NCBI GenBank assembly: GCA_030737875.1
Contig: CM060924.1
Coordinates: 148,236,197-148,300,196 of the forward strand
Reading direction: 5' to 3'
Length of the DNA stretch: 64,000 nt
Source: Allium sativum
Lineage: Eukaryota; Streptophyta; Magnoliopsida; Asparagales; Amaryllidaceae
The notes under the pieces were generated by a model. The model ran no database searches, was not told where the DNA came from, and worked only from the letters and a program-made list of their open reading frames with translations. Below, one piece after another: positions 33,217-46,440 of the stretch. Position numbers and translations under genes: made by a program. Numbering within the stretch: position 1 is the stretch's first letter; the number at the start of each line of letters is the position of its first letter.

Positions 33217-35202
33217 AATAAAAAAATATATAATAAATAAAATCCTCTTCTTTTAATCTCAGCCCCCCCCCCCCCCGTTTCTTCACATCAGAAAAAAAAA
33301 GAAAAAAAAAAGAAAAAAACCTGTCGCTGGCGATTTACCACCCCCCCCCCCTCTGCCGCCGCCGCCTCATCCTCTTCCTCCACTTCCTCTCCGCCCTCCC
33401 AGTTCCCCCTTCTCATCGAATCCGCACCCAGATCGAACCCCCCTTCTTCTTCTCCCCTCGCGCGAGACCACCCTCACCTGAAACCGCCGACCGCGCCTCC
33501 TTCCACCCTCCCCCGAGACGGTAGCGCCCCCCTCCTCCACCGATCAAACGCGACACCACAGCCCCCCCTGGACCCAAAACCGATGATGAACCCCCCCCCC
33601 CCCTTCCAGTTTTCATCTGTAAGATTTTATTTTTACTTTATTTTATTCGTTTTTTCCTTTTCTGCTTTTACTTTAAATTCAAATTAGAAAGTTAGGATTT
33701 TTAAATTTGAAAGTTCGGATTTTTAAAATAGAGAAGATGGGATTTTTAAAGTAGAAAAGATTTTATTCAGTTAAAAATATGATTTTTTATATTTTTAGAG
33801 TATTAAAATTATAATCTTTATTGGGTAGAAGAAGTAAAAATATGATTTTTATATTTTTAAAGTATTAAAAATATAATCTTTACTATATAGAAATATTAAA
33901 AATATGATTTTTATATTTTTAAAGTATTAAAAATATAATCTTTATAGGATAGAGAATATAAAAATATCATCTTTGTATGTGTAGCGAAATAAAAATCTGA
34001 TTTTTATTTTATATCCGTTGAGATAAAGTGGTAATTTTTATAAAGGCGAAAACTTTATTTTTGAAATGGAATTTTTGTCTATATAGTAGCAATGTAGAAA
34101 TAGAATTTTTATCCATAGAACGAGATAGTAAAAATATGATTTTTAAATATATGAAGTGATTATAAAAATATGATTTTTAAATTGAAAGTGAATAAATAAA
34201 AATGTGATTTTTATTTTAAAGACATCAAAATATAAAAATGTGATTTTTATATATGTAGTGGCTACGGGCAACGGAGATGACGAAGATGCGATAACGATGA
34301 AGATTTTTATCAAAGAAGAGTCAAGATGATTGGATAGCTATATGTGAGAATTTCTCACCTTTCAATTTATTTTTCTAGTTATATATATATATACTAGGAT
34401 GCAGACGGTGCTTAGTAGCACCCGACACAATCGTCCACAGACCATGGACTTGTTTGTTTGGCTGTGTTGTTAGTTAGATTGTTTGGGTTGATTTGAATTG
34501 TTTGGTGAAGTGAAATTGATATGATTGATGTGTGAATGGCATGGGCCTTCACTAGACTGGGGATAAGGCTAGGCCTTGTCCCGTTTCTAGTATCGTGCCG
34601 TTATGCCGCCGAAATTTTCTAAAATATGTTAGAAAATAAAAATATCATTTTATTGTGTAAATGAATTGAATAGAAATTCATAGGTTGAAATAAAATGTTT
34701 TATCGTTAAAAATATAATTTTTAACGTGAATGTGAATAAATGAATAGTTACAAACAAATCGGCCGATTTGTTTGTATATACACTGATTTGACTGATATTG
34801 ATTGGGTCGATAAATTTCACACATCGCCCAACTGCACAAATAAAATCTGTGTTTGATTGTTTGAAACCCCACACGGGTGTTGGGATGAAATTTGAAGTTC
34901 ACTCATCCTGATTGATTAAATATGTCGATCGATTGATTGACAGGCTGTTATAAGCGTTAGATATCTATATTTGATGCTTATACAGTGTAGTGCACTTTGG
35001 TTGATGGTTGATTATTTTTCAATGCTATTATACATGTGTTGTATGAAAATCCATATAATTAACTTTATATGGTAATTGATTGGACCTCATTCCAGTTTTA
35101 AAATAGAAATATTTGAAATAGAAATATTCGAAATGGAATATTTGAAAATATCAATATATGAAGCCGTGTTGATTAGATTGACGCCATTTTGAAGTGAACG
35201 AT

Positions 35203-35650
35203 ATTTATATCGATTTCGAAATTAATTGAATTGATATCTATTTCGAAATGAATTGAATTGAAAACGATTTCGAAATGAATTGAATTGAAAACGATTTCGA
35301 AATGAATTGAATTGAAAACGATTTCGAAATGAATTGAATTGAAAACGATTTCGAAATGAATTGAATTGAAAACGATTTCGAAATGAATTGAATTGAAAAC
35401 GATTTCGAAATGAATTGAATTGAAAACGATTTCGAAATGAATTGAATTGAAAACGATTTCGAAATGAATTGAATTGAAAACGATTTCGAAATGAATTGAA
35501 TTGAAAACGATTTCGAAATGAATTGAATTGAAAACGATTTCGAAATGAATTGAATTGAAAACGATTTCAAAGTGAATTGAAAACGATTTCGAAATGAATT
35601 GAATTGAAAACGATTTTGAAATGAATTGAATTGAAAACGATTTCGAAATG
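35203..35650 (+). repeat. 27-bp minisatellite, D left LTR
   Basis: About 16 tandem copies of a 27-bp unit containing GAATTGAATTGAAAACGATT then TCGAAAT. One unit is shortened by an internal loss near 35570. The reverse strand reads as a repeating nonapeptide (KSFSIQFIS), an artefact of 27 being divisible by three. Confidence 0.92.
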
Positions 35651-38600
35651 AATTGAATATGAATTCAAATTGAATTGAAATTTGAATTGAATAGAACGGA
35701 ATTTTAAAACGAATTTATAAAGAAGAATTCAATTTTGATTTGAATTGAAAAGGAAGTTGAAATGGCTTTTGAAACGAATTTAAAACTATTTATATAATTC
35801 GTTTTTAAATAGAAATCGACGAAATATATTATATATATATTATATATATAATATAATGGCCTGAATAGAATGCGCCGCACCGCGGCAGTTCGCGAATTTC
35901 GACCATTGATTTCAAACGGACATTACGGGAGATCCGACCGTCGGATTCTCCTAAAACCGGAACCGTTGGGTTCGTATCGAAGAGAGCTTTCTAATGAATG
36001 TGAGAAATTAGAAATCTAACGGTTGGATTTGGAATTATGTCCAAATCAAATTTGTAAAAGGTCGCTGTAAGTGCAGTTCGATGGCCATTGGTGGAAATCG
36101 ACTGTACGGGCCTTGATAAAATTATTAAAAATAGTAATAATTTGTGTAAAATCATAAGAAATGATTTGTGAAGATTTGGGATGAAAAACTCCATATTTGA
36201 AAAGATAAAAATAGATTTTTATCGAAATGAACTAGTTTTGAACTAGGAATATAATTCTATTTATTTTTAAATAAATAAATTGAATTTGAAAAGGGTTTTG
36301 AAAATAACCAGAATATCCAATGATTGCATTGGAGTGGATTTGAATCGAAATTGTCTTCGGAATATTTCGATGTTGGAATTCGTGATTATACGGATGTTGT
36401 CACGGAAATTTGAAAGATATATATTTATATCGTTATTTCCAATACGACATTTGTTAGTCGTAGAATTTGATATTGAATATAAGCCGATATATTTTCTATT
36501 CAGAGCCTTGTATTGAATATCAAATGTGATTTGGGTTTGTCGCGAATGGTGTCTTCACTAACACTGTTCTTGAACCTAGTTGTGAAAAGATTAAATCTTT
36601 TAATTTAGATTTAATGAAGTGTACCAATTAAACGATATTTAATTGGAATTGAATTGGTATTGATTTTTGGGTTTATCGTGAACAGTGTTTTAAATAACAC
36701 TTGTTCTTTAACCCGATAATTAATGGAATGTGATTTTGGGTTTATCGTGAACCGTGTTTTAAATGACACTGATTCTTTAACCCAGTTAAAGATTAAAACT
36801 AAGTAGAGTTTTAATGAATCTTTAATTAGATTGAGATGATCGAAAATGGAGTATCACCAGTTTTGCTCCAGGCGATGGTTAAATCTTTAATTAGATTTGA
36901 ACGTGAAATGGTAATTGAATTTACCGATAACATTGTGGTGTTAGATATGAAGTATTACCAGTTTTACTTCATGGGATGAATAGGTTGGGGTTGGGAAATA
37001 AAATAAATGATTACTTCGGTGTGGTTCGCTAATCCCGACTAGTTTGAATTGATATTCAAAGGAGATTAAAGAATAAATTTAAAGAATTTATCTTGGATAA
37101 AATTAATGGGAACTTTTCCCAAAGTATAGGAATATTTGAATAAAAGAATATTCTGAATTGGAATGAGGCATATGTTGTGTTTGTGTAACACTTTTATAAT
37201 ATATACGCGAGTTATTCAGAAAGACCAGGTTTATCCCATTCTGAATAACTGATTCGACGTGGTGTCGAAGATGAAGACGGTGGTCGAAGACCAGAAGTTT
37301 TCACGTCGTTTGGGTGATTACTGATGATCTTGATTGGGCTGTACACCCAAGAAGATGGAAACAGTTGGTGATCGTCCAGACGTACTTGGAGATCGATGGA
37401 TATGCGGGGTACTAGGTGCCTCTGGTTTCGTTCAGACCCAGAACGGACTTGTAAATGGACTGTGTGTCTGACATTGGATTTTACTCTGTGTGATTGATCT
37501 CTATTAAATATATATCTGTTTGGCGGCGGAGAATTTATTCTCTTGCTTAACGCCCTTCTCTGAGACGTACGAGCTCAGGGGTTATATATCGATGGATATC
37601 AAACGCATGGAGTGAATTGCCTGTGTGGCATGCCTAAGTGGCAATAGATCGAGGCTTCTGTTGAAAAGCAAAGTCTTGTGGTGATGATCAAAGCACAGCC
37701 TGTGTGGCACAGCTTTGTGTAACGTGAATTCGCGAGCCTCGCACCCCGGTTGTGAACCAAAAATGGGAGACGGACCTCAGGGAGGACTTGCGTTTCTTTC
37801 TAGTTAGAAGTGGCGTCAGTGGTTTTACACGCCCTGACGAGTTTGACTTATGTTGTTGTTGCTGTTGCGAGGCGCCTCGGTTATATCGGTTTCGGCCGAT
37901 GCATTCTGGTCGGCAGACGGACCAGACTTACACCCCATAGGGTGGGGAGACGTAGTGTTCAGGGTTTAAGTTTAATCCACATCGGTGGACCGGCCCTGTC
38001 GCTCCAAGGGTCGATGCGCTCTGACCCTGTGGCTCGGACTAGAGAGTCACGAAAACGGTTGAGGACTATCTTTTGCCTCGGTTCATAGACGGAAATCCAA
38101 TTTCCAAATACGTGACATGTGCGGTTTTATTTGTAGAACCTAGTATGGTGACATAGTGGGATGGGGCGCTCATGCCGCCTATGATTGATACTTATGATTT
38201 GAAGTTGTCTTATACACTATGCACTTACAATAGTATCAAATGATTTGTTTTAAACGTATCAAGCATTCTTGGCTATTATAAGGTAAAAATCCTATCCTCC
38301 GGCTTGCGTTGCATTGTGTGATGGGAACTGGGTCTTATAATAGCTTCATTTTTCTTTATTTAGCATTGCGCTGTTTGTTTTATGCACTGGTATTCTTGGG
38401 AGGAAACCCGTTCCGTGTTATACGGCGTGGTCCCTTGATTTACCTAGCTTTAAAAATAAAGATTAACTGTTTTAGTTCTCACACCAGTCACATGACTGAC
38501 CTGGAGTTTATTGTTTTAACCTAAACTCTGGGTGCCCTTATTTTGACACGGGCAGCTAGTAGTTTTGGTTTTTGCAGATTTATATTCACAGGGTCCTGGT

Positions 38601-38866
38601 TTGCAGCTGGAACGATATCCGGAAAGCTTTGTATCCGTATATCTCTTCTAGTTGTGTATTGTATTATTTTCCGCTGCTATGTATTTAAATATAATTTAAA
38701 TCTCTGTTATTTCTGTGTAATATTTATTTGTTTATACTCTGTATATTCTTGTAATCTGATGCATTGTTGTAATATACAATGAAATGTTCTTCTGTATGCG
38801 TTCTGCTGTGGTTTGTTCTCGAACTATCCGACGCTTTCCTTTAAGGGGAAGTTACGGGTCTTTACA

Positions 38867-39889
38867 CGTGGTATCCGAGCTTTGGTTTACAAAGCTAGAG
38901 AACAAGACACATTAGAACCGTACGAAAGAATTCATCAGATATTGGATTAGTAAAATCCAATGGGAATGACTCGTTAGAGATGGGATCAGTAGTATCCTAG
39001 AACGAGTGTGAAGAGTATATTTTTAAAAAGGAAGTCAAATTTGTTTTGAAAATTTAAAATCAATTATTCGTATTTGATTATTTATTTATATTGATATGGA
39101 CAATCCAGTATATATAGATTTTGCGTATACGTCTGATCCGCGTGGATTCGAAATTTTAATATACTGAATAGATATAGAATCACACTCTAGTCGCCCGGAG
39201 ATGATTCGGATGATGAGGCATCATCATCAGTGTTTATATTCGAGCGATGAAAGTGAGATTTCTATATATTTCCTATTGACTGGTGTGAGAACCAAAAATT
39301 AGATAGGGCCTATTGTTGTGATTTGGCATCAAAAACATGATTTTCTGTATATGTATCAAAGATAATGAATTTGAAACTTTAATTCACTAATTGATTGATG
39401 TTTGTGTTGTTTGTTTATTTGTTTGCTAATTTTTAGCCATTTAGCCTAACTGAATCAAATATTGAACTGTATTGAAAATTAGTCGCATTTGCTTGCATAT
39501 ACATATATATCATTGAACAGGTCATAGCAAGGAGGCTAGAGCCAGAGAATAAAATTTGTTTGCCCGACAAATAGGTACATGTTTAATACATAATTTACTG
39601 TTTTGTTTGGGTGATGATGATTTTATGAGCCTATTGGCTAGCCGCTTGGCTTTTTCTTTTTCTTTTTTTGAGATCTGAAGGACCGGGGAAGCTATTTGAA
39701 ATTCCCCGATGCTCCCGGTGCAGGGGAGGTTATGGCGAAATTTTTCGAAAATTTAGGGTGTTAGCCAAATTTTTGAAATTTTGAAAATTCTCAGAAACTG
39801 AAGAGTTGGAGAATAGAAGCCAGATCGAGCGTGGAGTTAATTAATCAAACCACTTTCGACTTTGTTCCTTTTCGGGGACGAAAAGTTTT
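38867..39889 (+). other. Internal region of element D
   Basis: PBS-like TGGTATCCGAGC at 38869-38880, one mismatch to the usual TGGTATCAGAGC. The remaining 1 kb is noncoding as far as I can see. The end (TCGGGGACGAAAAGTTTTAAG, 39872-39892, described by its ends TCGGGG and TTTTAAG) resembles the stretch before the PPT of chromoviruses, which suggests ancestry from that clade. Confidence 0.7.
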
Positions 39890-39902
39890 AAGTGGGGGAG
39901 AT
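39890..39902 (+). other. Polypurine tract of element D
   Basis: AAGTGGGGGAGAT directly before the TG of the right LTR. Confidence 0.85.
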
Positions 39903-42900
39903 TGTAACAACCCGTAAAATGCGAGCCAGTTTGAAATTTTTATTTTGGCAATTTTAGCGAATTTTGATTATTTAAAATGAATTATTTTAAATAATATCGA
40001 TGAAAAATCTATTTTGAATAGAATTCGAACGTATATATTATACGCGTCGTCGTTAGAATATAAATATTTATATATATAATTATAAATAGAATTGAAAATG
40101 GCGCGGTAGTTCGATAATTCGATTTCAAACTTCAATTGAACGTACCGGGTGCAAAACAATCCGGATTTTAGTGAAACCAAAAATGATAGGATCTAATTAG
40201 TGAATATCTTTCCAACGAATCCGAAAAATCAAAAGTTCGTGGCGGGAATCAAAAGATATGTCCAGTTGAAAATTCTGAATAGTCGCTATGGAATTCAGGC
40301 CCTTAAAAATGGACATTTTGCAAACGACCTCGGATTTCGATGAAACCAGTTTTGTTGGGTCCGGGATGTAAAGTTATTGCTAGGTTTCAAGTTTCATAAT
40401 TTTTCGAATCAATATGTGAGCGTGGCAAAGGAAAACGCGTTTGACCATTTCAGTTGATTTTAATCGACTGGAAATTGGCCATTTTTCTAACGGTCTCATA
40501 ATTCGACGAAACTAGTTTTATTAGGACCGTATCGTCAATACGAAGCTAGAAAATATTTTTCGGAAATTTTTCTAGTTAGTATGTGACCCCGGTAAATTGA
40601 AATGTACGTTTAAAATTCAATATAGTGATTTAAATGTAAATTCAACGGAAACTATTCGAGACAATCGAATCAACCTACGATACATATCCCATTGTGTTCG
40701 GAATGGGGGTGAAACGCTATGGACGACAAGCGGTGGGCCTCGGTTCGAGTTCGTTTGTAAAAGTCAACTTTTATAAAAAAAAAATATAAAAGAATAAAAA
40801 AATATATAATAAATAAAATCCTCTTCTTTTAATCTCAGCCCCCCCCCCCCCCCCGTTTCTTCACATCAGAAAAAAAAGAAAAAGAAAAAGAAAAAACCTG
40901 TCGCTGGCGATTTACCACCGCCCCCCCCCTCTGCCGCCGCCGCCTCATCCTCTTCCTCCACTTCCTCTCCGCCCTCCCAGTTCCCCCTTCTCGTCGAATC
41001 CGCACCCAGATCGAACCCCCCTTCTTCTTCTCCCCTCGCGCGAGACCACCCTCACCTGAAACCGCCGACCGCGCCTCCTTCCACCCTCCCCCAAGACGGT
41101 AGCGCCCCCCTCCTCCACCGATCAAACGCGACACCACAGCCCCCCCTGGACCCAAAACCGATGATGAACCCCCCCTTCCAGTTTTCATCTGTAAGATTTT
41201 ATTTTTACTTTATTTTATTCGTTTTTTCCTTTTCTGCTTTTACTTTAAATTCAAATTAGAAAGTTAGGATTTTTAAATTTGAAAGTTCGGATTTTTAAAA
41301 TAGAGAAGATGGGATTTTTAAAGTAGAAAAGATTTTATTCAGTTAAAAATATGATTTTTTATATTTTTAGAGTATTAAAAATATAATCTTTATTGGGTAG
41401 AAGAAGTAAAAATATGATTTTTATATTTTTAAAGTATTAAAAATATAATCTTTACTATATAGAAATATTAAAAATATGATTTTTATATTTTTAAAGTATT
41501 AAAAATATAATCTTTATAGGATAGAGAATATAAAAATATCATCTTTGTATGTGTAGCGAAATAAAAATCTGATTTTTATTTTATATCCGTTGAGATAAAG
41601 TGGTAATTTTTATAAAGGCGAAAACTTTATTTTTGAAATGGAATTTTTGTCTATATAGTAGCAATGTAGAAATAGAATTTTTATCCATAGAACGAGATAG
41701 TAAAAATATGATTTTTAAATATATGAAGTGATTATAAAAATATGATTTTTAAATTGAAAGTGAATAAATAAAAATGTGATTTTTATTTTAAAGACATCAA
41801 AATATAAAAATGTGATTTTTATATATGTAGTGGCTACGGGCAACGGAGATGACGAAGATGCGATAACGATGAAGATTTTTATCAAAGAAGAGTCAAGATG
41901 ATTGGATAGCTATATGTGAGAATTTCTCACCTTTCAATTTATTTTTCTAGTTATATATATATATACTAGGATGCAGACGGTGCTTAGTAGCACCCGACAC
42001 AATCGTCCACAGACCATGGACTTGTTTGTTTGGCTGTGTTGTTAGTTAGATTGTTTGGGTTGATTTGAATTGTTTGGTGAAGTGAAATTGATATGATTGA
42101 TGTGTGAATGGCGTGGGCCTTCACTAGACCGGGGATAAGGTTAGGCCTTGTCCCGTTTCTAGTATCGTGCCGTTATGCCGCCGAAATTTTCTAAAATATG
42201 TTAGAAAATAAAAATATCATTTTATTGTGTAAATGAATTGAATAGAAATTCATAGGTTGAAATAAAATGTTTTATCGTTAAAAATATAATTTTTAACGTG
42301 AATGTGAATAAATGAATAGTTACAAACAAATCGGCCGATTTGTTTGTATATACACTGATTTGACTGATATTGATTGGGTCGATAAATTTCACACATCGCC
42401 CAACTGCACAAATAAAATCTGTGTTTGATTGTTTGAAACCCCACACGGGTGTTGGGATGAAATTTGAAGTTCACTCATCCTGATTGATTAAATATGTCGA
42501 TCGATTGATTGACAGGCTGTTATAAGCGTTAGATATCTATATTTGATGCTTATACAGTGTAGTGCACTTTGGTTGATGGTTGATTATTTTTCAATGCTAT
42601 TATACATGTGTTGTATGAAAATCCATATAATTAACTTTATATGGTAATTGATTGGGCCTCATTCCAGTTTTAAAATAGAAATATTTGAAATAGAAATATT
42701 CGAAATGGAATATTTGAAAATATCAATATATGAAGCCGTGTTGATTAGATTGACGCCATTTTGACGTGAACGATATTTATATCGATTTCGAAATGAATTG
42801 AATTGATATCGATTTCGAAATGAATTGAATTGAAAACGATTTCGAAATGAATTGAATTGAAAACGATTTCGAAATGAATTGAATTGAAAACGATTTCGAA

Positions 42901-45900
42901 ATGAATTGAATTGAAAACGATTTCGAAATGAATTGAATTGAAAACGATTTCGAAATGAATTGAATTGAAAACGATTTCGAAATGAATTGAATTGAAAACG
43001 ATTTCGAAATGAATTGAATTGAAAACGATTTCGAAATGAATTGAATTGAAAACGATTTCGAAATGAATTGAATTGAAAACGATTTCGAAATGAATTGAAT
43101 TGAAAACGATTTCGAAATGAATTGAATTGAAAACGATTTCGAAATGAATTGAATTGAAAACGATTTCAAAGTGAATTGAAAACGATTTCGAAATGAATTG
43201 AATTGAAAACGATTTCGAAATGAATTGAATATGAATTCAAATTGAATTGAAATTTGAATTGAATAGAAAGGAATTTTAAAACGAATTTATAAAGAAGAAT
43301 TCAATTTTGATTTGAATTGAAAAGGAAGTTGAAATGGCTTTTGAAACGAATTTAAAATTATTTATATAATTCGTTTTTAAATAGAAATCGACGAAATATA
43401 TTATATATATATATTATATATATAATATAATGTCCTGAATAGAACGCGCCGCGCCGCGGCAGTTCGCGAATTTCGACCATTGATTTCAAACGGACATTAC
43501 GGGAGATCCGACCGTCGGATTCTCCTAAAACCGGAACCGTTGGGTTCGTATCGAAGAGAGCTTTCTAATGACTGTGAGAAATTAGAAATCTAACGGTTGT
43601 ATTTTGAATTATGTCCAAATCAAATTTGAAAAAGGTCGATGTAAGTGCAGTTCGATGGCCATTGGTGGAAATCGACTGTACGGGCCTTGATAAAATTATT
43701 AAAAATAGTAATAATTTGTGTAAAATCATAAGAAATGATTTGTGAAGATTTGGGATGAAAAACTCCATATTTGAAAAGATAAAAATAGATTTTTATCGAA
43801 ATGAACTAGTTTTGAACTAGGAATATAATTCTATTTATTTTTAAATAAATAAATTGAATTTGAAAATGGTTTTGAAAATAACCAGAATATCCAATGATTG
43901 CATTAGAGTGGATTTGAATCGAAATTGTCTTCGGAATATTTCGATGTTGGAATTCGTGATTATACGGATGTTGTCACGGAAATTTGAAAGATATATATTT
44001 ATATCGTTATTTCCAATACGACATTTGTTAGTCGTAGAATTTGATATTGAATATAAGCCGATATATTTTCTATTCAGAGCCTTGTATTGAATATCAAATG
44101 TGATTTGGGTTTGTCGCGAATGGTGTCTTCACTAACACTGTTCTTGAACCTAGTTGTGAAAAGATTAAATCTTTTTATTTAGATTTAATGAAGTGTACCA
44201 ATTAAACGATATTTAATTGGAATTGAATTGGTATTGATTTTTGTGTTTATCGTGAACAGTGTTTTAAATAACACTTGTTCTTTAACCCGATAATTAATGG
44301 AATGTGATTTTGGGTTTATCGTGAACCGTGTTTTAAATGACACTGATTCTTTAACCCAGTTAAAGATTAAAACTAAGTGGAGTTTTAATGAATCTTTAAT
44401 TAGATTGAGATGATCGAAAATGGAGTATTACCAGTTTTGCTCCAGGCGATGGTTAAATCTTTAATTAGATTTGAACGTGAAATTGTAATTGAATTTACCG
44501 ATAACATTGTGGTGTTAGATATGAAGTATTACCAGTTTTACTTCATGGGATGAATAGGTTGGGGTTGGGAAATAAAATAAATGATTACTTCGGTGTGGTT
44601 CGCTAATCCCGACTAGTTTGAATTGATATTCAAAGGAGATTAAAGAATAAATTTAAAGAATTTATCTTGGATAAAATTAATGGGAACTTTTCCCAAAGTA
44701 TAGGAATATTTGAATAAAAGAATATTCTGAATTGGAATGAGGCGTATGTTGTGTTTGTGTAACACTTTTATAATATATACGCGAGTTATTCAGAAAGACC
44801 GGGTTTATCCCATTCTGAATAACTGATTCGACGTGGTGTCGAAGATGAAGACGGTGGTCGAAGACCAGAAGTTTTCACGTCGTTTGGGTGATTACTGATG
44901 ATCTTGATTGGGCTGTACACCCAAGAAGATGGAAACAGTTGGTGATCGTCCAGACGTACTTGGAGATCGATGGATATGCGGGGTACTAGGTGCCTCCGGT
45001 TTCGTTCAGACCCAGAACGGACTTGTAAATGGACTGTGTGTCTGACATTGGATTTTAGTCTGTGTGATTGATCTCTATTAAATATATATCTGTTTGGCGG
45101 CGGAGAATTTATTCTCTTGCTTAACGCCCTTCTCTGAGACGTACGAGCTCAGGGGTTATATATCGATGGATATCAAACGCATGGAGTGAATTGCCTGTGT
45201 GGCATGCCTAAGTGACAATAGATCGAGGCTTCTGTTGAAAAGCAAAGTCTTGTGGTGATGATCAAAGCACAGCCTGTGTGGCACAGCTTTGTGTAACGTG
45301 AATTCGCGAGCCTCGCACCCCGGTTGTGAACCAAAAATGAGAGACGGACCTCAGGGAGGACTTGCGTTTCTTTCTAGTTAGAAGTGGCGTCAGTGGTTTT
45401 ACACGCCCTGACGAGTTTGACTTATGTTGTTGTTGCTGTTGCGAGGCGCCTCGGTTATATCGGTTTCGGCCGATGCATTCTGGTCGGCAGACGGACCAGA
45501 CTTACACCCCATAGGGTGGGGAGACGTAGTGTTCAGGGTTTAAGTTTAATCCACATCGGTGGACCGGCCCTGTCGCTCCAAGGGTCGATGCGCTCTGACC
45601 CTGTGGCTCGGACTAGAGAGTCACGAAAACGGTTGAGGACTATCTTTTGCCTCGGTTCATAGACGGAAATCCAATTTCCAAATACGTGACATGTGCGGTT
45701 TTATTTGTAGAACCTAGTATGGTGACATAGTGGGATGGGGCGCTCATGCCGCCTATGATTGATACTTATGATTTGAAGTTGTCTTATACACTATGCACTT
45801 ACAATAGTATCAAATGATTTGTTTTAAACGTATCAAGCATTCTTGGCTATTATAAGGTAAAAATCCTATCCTCCGGCTTGCGTTGCATTGTGTGATGGGA

Positions 45901-46440
45901 ACTGGGTCTTATAATAGCTTCATTTTTCTTTATTTAGCATTGCGCTGTTTGTTTTATGCACTGGTATTCTTGGGAGGAAACCCGTTCCGTGTTATACGGC
46001 GTGGTCCCTTGATTTACCTAGCTTTAAAAATAAAGATTAACTGTTTTAGTTCTCACACCAGTCACATGACTGACCTGGAGTTTATTGTTTTAACCTAAAC
46101 TCTGGGTGCCCTTATTTTGACACGGGCAGCTAGTAGTTTTGGTTTTTGCAGATTTATATTCACAGGGTCCTGGTTTGCAGCTGGAACGATATCCGGAAAG
46201 CTTTGTATCCGTATATCTCTTCTAGTTGTGTATTGTATTATTTTCCGCTGCTATGTATTTAAATATAATTTAAATCTCTGTTATTTCTGTGTAATATTTA
46301 TTTGTTTATACTCTGTATATTCTTGTAATCTGATGCATTGTTGTAATATACAATGAAATGTTCTTCTGTATGCGTTCTGCTGTGGTTTGTTCTCGAACTA
46401 TCCGACGCTTTCCTTTACGGGGAAGTTACGGGTCTTTACA
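39903..46440 (+). repeat. Element D, 3' LTR (6538 bp)
   Basis: Collinear with 32328-38866. Minisatellite at 42775-43222 has the same total length as in the left copy. TATA-like box at 40785-40792. C-runs at 40837-40854 and 40919-40929 differ in length from the left copy. Confidence 0.92.
42775..43222 (+). repeat. 27-bp minisatellite, D right LTR
   Basis: Same unit and same overall length as 35203-35650, with fewer substitutions inside units, so the reverse-strand open frame runs longer (42777-43169). Confidence 0.92.

Larger units (their letters stand above)
32328..38866 (+). repeat. Element D, 5' LTR (6539 bp)
   Basis: Contents: AT-rich U3, TATAAAAG at 33209, C-runs and CT-rich leader 33261-33620, a zone of AAAAATATGATTTTT-type words (33740-34255), 27-bp minisatellite 35203-35650, AT palindrome near 35826-35855, hairpin repeats 36533-36783, and a palindrome CGAGGCGCCTCG at 37869-37880. 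Short open frames inside are identical in the other LTR simply because LTRs are copies. Confidence 0.92.
32328..46440 (+). mobile_element. Element D: 14.1-kb LTR element with no coding capacity (LARD-like)
   Basis: Two LTRs of about 6.54 kb (TGTAACAACCC...GTCTTTACA) enclose only 1036 bp. A variant PBS at 38869 and a purine-rich tract at 39890-39902 show it is a true LTR element. No GAG or POL similarity was found anywhere. The LTRs differ at only a few sites per kb (about eight in the first 0.9 kb by eye), so it is the youngest insertion here. No 5-bp duplication is seen (AATGC left, CGTGA right). Confidence 0.9.

Noticed and set aside
33413..33616. Glycine-rich protein on the minus strand of the D LTR (also 40835-41188)
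   Set aside because: Reverse reading of the C-rich leader; lengths differ between LTRs because of C-run slippage.
35238..35570. 110-residue protein of repeated KSFSIQFIS (and 42777-43169)
   Set aside because: Reading of a 27-bp minisatellite in an LTR; the open frame follows from the period being a multiple of three.
37810..38782. Set of small ORFs (92, 71 and 79 residues) perfectly conserved at 45384-46356
   Set aside because: Identity is due to the two D LTRs being copies of one another; no domain, no signal peptide logic and poor coding character.
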